Shown piece by piece: positions 1-4,028 of a DNA stretch of 6,478 nt. The DNA comes from Armatimonadota bacterium. Lineage in GTDB: Bacteria > Armatimonadota > Abditibacteriia > CG2-30-59-28. The position numbers and the translations under genes were made by a program. Numbering within the stretch: the first letter of the stretch is position 1; each line of letters starts with the position of its first letter. The stretch spans positions 1 through 6,478 of the forward strand of contig JACQGJ010000569.1 of the NCBI GenBank assembly GCA_016199605.1, given 5' to 3'. The notes beneath the pieces were generated by a model. The model worked only from the letters and a program-made list of their open reading frames with translations, searched no databases and was not told the DNA's origin.

Positions 1-420
1 TGTTTCCTTCACGACCTCATGCAGGAGTCGCGTTCCATCGATCTCAACCGCAAAGCCCGCACCATCGATTGGGTGCTCCGGCTCATTCAGCTTGATACCG
101 TCGCTCAACGCGAGGTGAGTGGAGAACATGAGTCTCTCGTCCTGTCCGACCTTCGGCAACTCCACCTCATAGTCAAGCGTCGCATCTTCCTCGTTGACCG
201 GGTGCAGGAAAATGGATCGGCGAATGACGCCGCCCGCGCGACCGGATTCCCGAACCGAGCCATCCATAGCGTTGTGAACGTTCGACTTATCGAACTTGCT
301 GACACCATCCCACACGGGAACTGCGGAAGACACTCCTTCAGCCATCGCGGTCACCACCCTCCCTCCGAGGATTTGGATTACTATAATCTGCAAGAGAATA
401 CCAAGACCAAGTCGTTGCAT
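1..420 (-). CDS. Secreted protein with N-terminal jelly-roll-like module (5' part only, runs off left edge)
   Basis: An open frame of 140 codons reads leftward from the ATG at 418-420 and has no stop before the window edge. The start is supported by a GGAGG Shine-Dalgarno six bases upstream and by a signal peptide directly after it. That peptide has a basic QR, a hydrophobic stretch LGLGILLQIIVIQILGG, and a likely signal peptidase I site after Ala-Met-Ala (residues 25-27). The mature part begins VWDGVSKFDKSN and continues with beta-strand-like text such as IFLHPV, ATLDYEVELPKV, RLMFSTHLALSDGIK and GFAVEIDGTRLL. This pattern resembles the jelly-roll (NPCBM-like) modules often found in secreted glycosidases of planctomycete-type bacteria; I infer this from strand pattern, not from a search. 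The gene lies 19 bp downstream of the 1149-codon gene on the same strand, so the two are probably co-transcribed. The catalytic or other domains lie outside the window, so the function is unknown. Confidence 0.82.
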   Translation of the reverse strand, partial: MQRLGLGILLQIIVIQILGGRVVTAMAEGVSSAVPVWDGVSKFDKSNVHNAMDGSVRESGRAGGVIRRSIFLHPVNEEDATLDYEVELPKVGQDERLMFSTHLALSDGIKLNEPEHPIDGAGFAVEIDGTRLLHEVVKET

Positions 421-426
421 TAAGGA

Positions 427-431
427 CCTCC
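427..431 (-). promoter_or_regulatory. Shine-Dalgarno site of the left-edge gene
   Basis: Read on the minus strand this is GGAGG, six bases before the ATG at 418-420. It lies in the 19-bp gap after the stop codon of the upstream gene and fixes the start of the partial gene. It also indicates that this organism uses canonical ribosome binding sites. Confidence 0.75.
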
Positions 432-439
432 ATTGTTCG

Positions 440-3400
440 TCAGTACACTTCTACTTCACTCACCCACAGGATGTCCGGTCTTCCAGTGGGTCCCCCTCCG
501 ACCGGCTGTCGAATCCGCAGGCAGCGGGTTTCCAGCGCGGCGAACCGGAGGGCGGTCTTTGCGCCGGAATTGTCGCGGTTGATCTCGCTGACATTGACCG
601 GCGACCAGATGGCCCCCTGCTTCACCTCCAGCAACACCTTCTGCGAGTCGTAGTAGGAACCGCTGTCGAAAGCCCAGTGGATCACGACGCCGCTGATCCG
701 TTGCACTGCGGGGAAGTCGAGTTGGATCCAGTGCTCCGTCGCCCCCTCTTCCGAAGCCCATGCAACCGACGCCCAATCATCGGTCTTCGGGTTGATCCTG
801 CCGTCAGTGAGCGGGGTTGGATTGTAACCCTCGTAGCTGCTGTCCACTGTCACCTTCGTGCCCGCGGGTACGCGAGCCGTAACCGCGGCAGCCTGGGGTT
901 GAACAACCTGTTTCGGTTTGGGCTGCTCCAGCGGAAAAGCCGGCGTGAGTCTTTGCGGTTGCAGCTCATCTCGAGGTTTCCCGACACCAATGCAGTGCGC
1001 CAGGTCCAGCAGCTCCCGCACGTCGCGCAAATCACGAGCGGCGCGCTCCGCATCGGGACTGAGCTTATTGTCGCCCATGTTCGAGAGAACGATGGCGGCG
1101 GTCTGTCCAAGCCTGCCGATTGCCGTAGGATTGAGAGGTCGGGCGGTTTTGAGCGGGGCGATCATGGCGAGGATTACGTCCAGCGTCTTCCCCGCCTCGA
1201 TGGCGAAAGGGTCTTCGAGAGGCGCCACGCCTCGTTCGAAGCCGCCGTTCTGCAACAGGTTCTTCTCCGGTTCTGAGGCAGTGGCGAGGGAGACATCGTC
1301 AAACCAGACCGTCCCCGTGTGACCGCGGAACATGCAGTAGAACTGAATCTGTGCGATGGTGGCTGTCGGGTGGATGTGAATCTCGCCTCCCTGCCAGTCG
1401 TGCGTGCCAGGCTCGAATTGGATCGTGTTGCCGTAGAGCTTTTCGCCGTTGTGATAGTAGCAGTCCACGTAGATGCTGTAACCCGCGTCCTTGCCGCCCG
1501 ACACGTCCCTCGACTTCGAGAAGGCTTTCACGATCAGGTCTTCAGGCTTTGTCTGATTGAGACCGATGGACTGGTTCGCCCCCGCGGACTTGCCCGCATT
1601 CGCAAGTGTGGCTCGCAGACAGGCATGGCCGCTGTGTGCAACCTGTGTGTCATTCTCTCCACCTTCCATGTAGCCGCCCCAGGCGCCAAGGCCCGAGGGC
1701 GAGATGAGAGTCTTCACATATCGCTGTCGCGCCTCAATGAGACGGGTCGCTCGGTCGAGGCAGCGGTGGATCTGCGCCGCCTTCGTGCCGACGGCGATGA
1801 CGCTGATCTCTCCCGGGGGCACATTGACACTGACTTTTCCGCCCGTGAGTTTCGAGGCCTGACCGGTCAACAAATCTACGGCTACCGCATTGGGGCCCGA
1901 CGCGCACCGGACCTCTTTCGACACCTGCAAGGAAACGTCGGGGCCACCTTCAGCGTCGGTGGAGCGGCGGATCGTGTAGTAGACGAGGTCGGAGGTCGTG
2001 CCTTCACGTCCGCCGCCGAAGCGCTCCAGCTTTGCGCCGGGCGAACTCTCGAACTCCGCGAGTTCGCCAGAGTTCGAGGTTGACGTGGCGGCGTATAGCA
2101 CGGGTTCCCATCCCGCACGGCCCAGTTCCGCGCAGAGAGGCATGTAACGCCGGAACAGTCCGCGGTCGCGGTCGAACCATTCGGGATGCTCCCAGTAACT
2201 CGACCCCGCGTTGGCGCCGCTGGGGGAGATGTCGAAGAAGCCGGGCAGGTGCCCGAAAGCGACGAGACTCCGCATATACGATTCGATCTTCTCCGGCGGA
2301 TGTTGGCGATAGTCGGTCTTCAGCAACGTGCAGAACGGCTTGTGATAGCAGTAGGCGCGGGCGCGGTGGCACTCGGCGTCGGAGTTGATCCACCCGCCTT
2401 CTGCGCCGAGAACGTCAATGTAGGGGAACGAGAATGAGAACGAGCTCATCGAGGAGTCGTTCAGCATCGTCAGCTTCTGCTGCGGATGAATCGCCTCGGC
2501 GATCTTCTCCGCCCATTCGAGCGACGAGAAGAAATTGTAGGCGACCGGGCGCTTCAACCGGGCGTCCCACAGCAGCGGGTGCTTCGTGATTTTGAAGTGC
2601 TCCCGCGAGTAGTCGAGTCCGACAGCGATGCCATCGTAATAGCAGCCATCAATCCCGGTTGGGGTCTTATTCTCGGTCACTCGCTTCACCAGATTGTCTG
2701 CCATGAACTTCCCGTAGGGCAGGTCGGGATGGACGCACCCTTGGGCGAAGAGGTGGCCGTAGGTGCTCTCCGGGCGGAGGTTGATCCTGCCGTCGGGGAG
2801 TTGGATGCCGGTGATGTTCCAGATGTTCTCCAGACCCGTGTGGAGCTTCACCGACTGGTTCACTGCTGCGAGTTGCTGTTCGTAGGGCGGAAGCGGCTGC
2901 CCTCGCTGATAGCCAGGAATGTTCGCGAACTCCCCGGCACAATGGAAGTAGGTGAAGCTGGACACACCCAGCGTGTCTTCAATCGGCGGCTCCGGTGCGC
3001 CTTCCTGGTAGCCGAAGCCGAACTCGTCTACGTTGGGAATCAGGCTAAGACGCTGGAAGGGCATCCAGCCCCCGAAGTCGGGAACGCGCGACCTGAAGTC
3101 CTCCGGCCACAGCTCATACAACTCTGCCAACGCGCCGCGAAATCCGTGCGCCGCGTCCACGGGAAAGAGCACGAGCGATAAGTCGGCGTGCCCCGGCTTC
3201 TTCGCGTCCTGACTCAGAGCGAAATCGAAGGCACAGTAGAAGACTCCCCGGCTTCCATCAAACCCAAATCGAAACAGCCCGGCCGCGCGCGGAGGTTTCG
3301 CAAGACCGATGCCGCTCTTTCCTGTCACTGCTGCAACGGGATACCAGGAGTAACTGCCGAAGTCGCTCACGTTCGCGGCGTTGTCGAACTCGGGCAGACC

Positions 3401-3889
3401 GGGCAACTCACGCAACCTCGCGAGGCTGGCGTATTGCTTGCCCGGCTCCACCGGTCGCGCGCCGTCCGGGTCGTCCCACCACGTCCATCCGGTCGTCCCG
3501 AGCGGCACGGCGAACTCGAGTGTGATTCCACGATCCACCTTCCGCTGATCGTCCACCGCGATGTTCAAGGCGAGCGTGTGTCGCTGACCGGCGCGGACCT
3601 CGCAGGCCACTCCGAGTCCCAGCTCCGGGCAGTCGTAGCTCAGCGTCGCGCCCGCCTGCGTTCGTTCCACCCGCCCCTTGAGCGGGAAGGGTCCCTTCCG
3701 CTCACCGACGTCATAGACCGACAGACCTGCCGTCTGTCCGGTAGAGAGTAGCTCGCGTCCGCCAACGTTGAGAGACGAGAGTCGAGAGTCGTCGTTGAGC
3801 ACGACGCTGAGGGCTTTATCCCCGAGCTTCACCGGGGCGCCGTGACTCGTCGCACAAAACAGGACGCACAGCAGAAGGAGCAGCTTCAT
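440..3889 (-). CDS. Large secreted modular protein: putative TIM-barrel glycosidase with CBM4/9-like and discoidin-like modules
   Basis: A complete gene of 1149 codons. Residues 1-17 or 1-18 are a signal peptide (MKLLLLLCVLFCATSHGA); no lipobox is present. Domains, judged by eye: residues 20-265 are beta-rich and resemble the N-terminal sandwich of many glycosidases. Residues 270-600 look like a (beta/alpha)8 barrel, beginning GGWMPFQRLSLIPNVDEFGF and ending near RYMPLCAELGRAGWEPVLYA. Candidate catalytic acids are Asp414 and Asp419 in GIDGCYYDGI and Asp492 and Glu497 in DVLGAEGGW. Residues 605-700 form a small beta-sandwich. Residues 735-870 resemble a CBM4/9-like module ending in VWFDDVSLAT. 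Residues 890-970 appear helical, 975-1005 are a Pro/Gln/Ala-rich linker, and 1010-1149 are a discoidin (F5/8 type C)-like module with WIQLDFP and a terminal VSEVEVY. The start is fixed by the signal peptide, since the next in-frame Met is near residue 276; the Shine-Dalgarno is weak (AAGGA, ten bases away). I do not recognise a named GH family; the assignment as an extracellular glycosidase is inference. Confidence 0.88.
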   Translation of the reverse strand: MKLLLLLCVLFCATSHGAPVKLGDKALSVVLNDDSRLSSLNVGGRELLSTGQTAGLSVYDVGERKGPFPLKGRVERTQAGATLSYDCPELGLGVACEVRAGQRHTLALNIAVDDQRKVDRGITLEFAVPLGTTGWTWWDDPDGARPVEPGKQYASLARLRELPGLPEFDNAANVSDFGSYSWYPVAAVTGKSGIGLAKPPRAAGLFRFGFDGSRGVFYCAFDFALSQDAKKPGHADLSLVLFPVDAAHGFRGALAELYELWPEDFRSRVPDFGGWMPFQRLSLIPNVDEFGFGYQEGAPEPPIEDTLGVSSFTYFHCAGEFANIPGYQRGQPLPPYEQQLAAVNQSVKLHTGLENIWNITGIQLPDGRINLRPESTYGHLFAQGCVHPDLPYGKFMADNLVKRVTENKTPTGIDGCYYDGIAVGLDYSREHFKITKHPLLWDARLKRPVAYNFFSSLEWAEKIAEAIHPQQKLTMLNDSSMSSFSFSFPYIDVLGAEGGWINSDAECHRARAYCYHKPFCTLLKTDYRQHPPEKIESYMRSLVAFGHLPGFFDISPSGANAGSSYWEHPEWFDRDRGLFRRYMPLCAELGRAGWEPVLYAATSTSNSGELAEFESSPGAKLERFGGGREGTTSDLVYYTIRRSTDAEGGPDVSLQVSKEVRCASGPNAVAVDLLTGQASKLTGGKVSVNVPPGEISVIAVGTKAAQIHRCLDRATRLIEARQRYVKTLISPSGLGAWGGYMEGGENDTQVAHSGHACLRATLANAGKSAGANQSIGLNQTKPEDLIVKAFSKSRDVSGGKDAGYSIYVDCYYHNGEKLYGNTIQFEPGTHDWQGGEIHIHPTATIAQIQFYCMFRGHTGTVWFDDVSLATASEPEKNLLQNGGFERGVAPLEDPFAIEAGKTLDVILAMIAPLKTARPLNPTAIGRLGQTAAIVLSNMGDNKLSPDAERAARDLRDVRELLDLAHCIGVGKPRDELQPQRLTPAFPLEQPKPKQVVQPQAAAVTARVPAGTKVTVDSSYEGYNPTPLTDGRINPKTDDWASVAWASEEGATEHWIQLDFPAVQRISGVVIHWAFDSGSYYDSQKVLLEVKQGAIWSPVNVSEINRDNSGAKTALRFAALETRCLRIRQPVGGGPTGRPDILWVSEVEVY
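443..877 (-). other. Discoidin (F5/8 type C)-like C-terminal module of the 1149-residue protein
   Basis: This covers residues 1005-1149. The text TPLTDGRINP, then HWIQLDFPAVQRISGVVIHW, then a late LRIRQP and a final VSEVEVY follow the usual order of an F5/8 type C domain: the 'LTDG' loop, the 'W.qlDfg....i..v.i.w' strands, and the closing 'EvevY' strand. Such modules usually bind galactose-type or other glycans and hold secreted enzymes on their substrate. A Pro-rich linker just upstream (residues 975-1005) is consistent with a flexible tether. Confidence 0.75.
1280..1687 (-). other. CBM4/9-like carbohydrate-binding module in the 1149-residue protein
   Basis: This covers residues 735-870. 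The stretch starts around GAWGGYMEGGEND, carries a typical 'sG..cLra' strand (AHSGHACLRATL), then IVKAFSKSR and GGEIHIHPTATIAQIQFYC, and closes with TGTVWFDDVSLAT. The ending 'G.vwfDdVsL' is characteristic of CBM4/9-type jelly-roll modules. Ligand specificity cannot be read from the sequence. Confidence 0.65.
2042..2076. repeat. Nested inverted repeat: two CGAACTC arms facing two GAGTTCG arms
   Basis: CGAACTC occurs at 2042-2048 and 2050-2056; its reverse complement GAGTTCG occurs at 2060-2066 and 2070-2076. The inner pair forms a perfect 7-bp stem with a 3-base loop. The outer pair adds another 7 bp across an asymmetric internal loop (1 base opposite 3). The structure lies inside the 1149-codon gene and encodes residues 605-616, the junction between the putative barrel and the following beta-sandwich. 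It would form in the mRNA as well as in DNA. Confidence 0.8.
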
Positions 3890-3960
3890 GAGGGTCGTTT
3901 CCTTTCACCGATCTTGTGTCGTCACCGGATTCTGTTTCTCCGTGGCGCGGTTCTTTCCTC

Positions 3961-3990
3961 TTGTCAGGAGTCAACCGGGCGTGTTGTAAT
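3961..3990 (+). promoter_or_regulatory. Candidate sigma70-type promoter for the GH127-like gene
   Basis: TTGTCA at 3961-3966 matches five of six bases of the -35 consensus. TGTAAT at 3985-3990 matches five of six of the -10 consensus. The spacer is 18 bp. The start of transcription would fall near 3997, giving a leader of about 32 bases before the ATG at 4029. The -35 box is half of a dyad, TTGTC-AGGA-GTCAA (3961-3974), with four of five arm positions symmetric. A second dyad, CAAC-N7-GTTG (3972-3986), fills the spacer. Both are possible operator sites, but short dyads arise by chance. Confidence 0.5.
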
Positions 3991-4011
3991 GCTGCCTGAG
4001 AGGCCAACGAC

Positions 4012-4018
4012 AGGAAGG
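4012..4018 (+). promoter_or_regulatory. Shine-Dalgarno-like site for the upstream (4029) start
   Basis: AGGAAGG lies ten bases before the ATG at 4029. It is acceptable but weaker than the AGGAGG in front of the in-frame ATG at 4119, so it does not by itself settle the start of the GH127-like gene. Confidence 0.45.
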
Positions 4019-4028
4019 CAGTAGACTC

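Larger units (their letters stand above)
3890..4028. promoter_or_regulatory. Divergent intergenic region between the two enzyme genes
   Basis: These 139 bp separate the starts of two genes pointing away from each other, so they must carry the promoters of both unless transcription enters from outside. A rightward sigma70-like promoter is visible (3961-3990). For the leftward gene only a weak AAGGA (complement of 3900-3904), ten bases before its ATG, can be seen, and no convincing -35/-10 pair. A direct repeat TCACCG occurs at 3905-3910 and 3922-3927. No small gene or RNA is evident. Confidence 0.6.

Noticed and set aside
296..1276. Plus-strand open frame of 326 codons, and other plus-strand frames at 19-423, 1319-2083, 2486-3181 and 3188-3751
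   Set aside because: They lie opposite the minus-strand genes. Their translations are Arg/Ser/Pro-rich without domain-like text, and none has a convincing ribosome binding site. The opposite strand has signal peptides and recognisable domain motifs.
2420..2449. Short GAGAAC/GAGAAT near-repeats encoding SFSFSF in the 1149-residue protein
   Set aside because: It fits an alternating beta-strand in a barrel and is too short to be a meaningful repeat.
3416..3425. Perfect 10-bp palindrome CCTCGCGAGG
   Set aside because: It is a short GC-rich palindrome inside coding sequence with no partner copy, expected by chance.
3836..3889. Possible lipoprotein signal at the Cys residues of MKLLLLLCVLFCATS
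   Set aside because: Neither Cys is preceded by a lipobox with Gly/Ala/Ser at -1, and a normal signal peptidase I site follows at SHGA.
3905..3927. Direct repeat TCACCG spaced 17 bp apart in the intergenic region
   Set aside because: Six-base repeats are expected by chance at this length, and no third copy or dyad supports a regulator site.
3992..4021. CTGCCT and AGGCAG inverted repeat that could hide the Shine-Dalgarno before 4029
   Set aside because: The predicted transcript starts near 3997, so the left arm would be mostly absent from the RNA. An 18-base loop with a 6-bp stem is also weak.
3890..4028. A -35/-10 pair for the leftward operon (TTGACT, complement of 3969-3974, is present)
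   Set aside because: No acceptable -10 hexamer lies 16-18 bp downstream of it on the minus strand, so I do not claim a leftward promoter.
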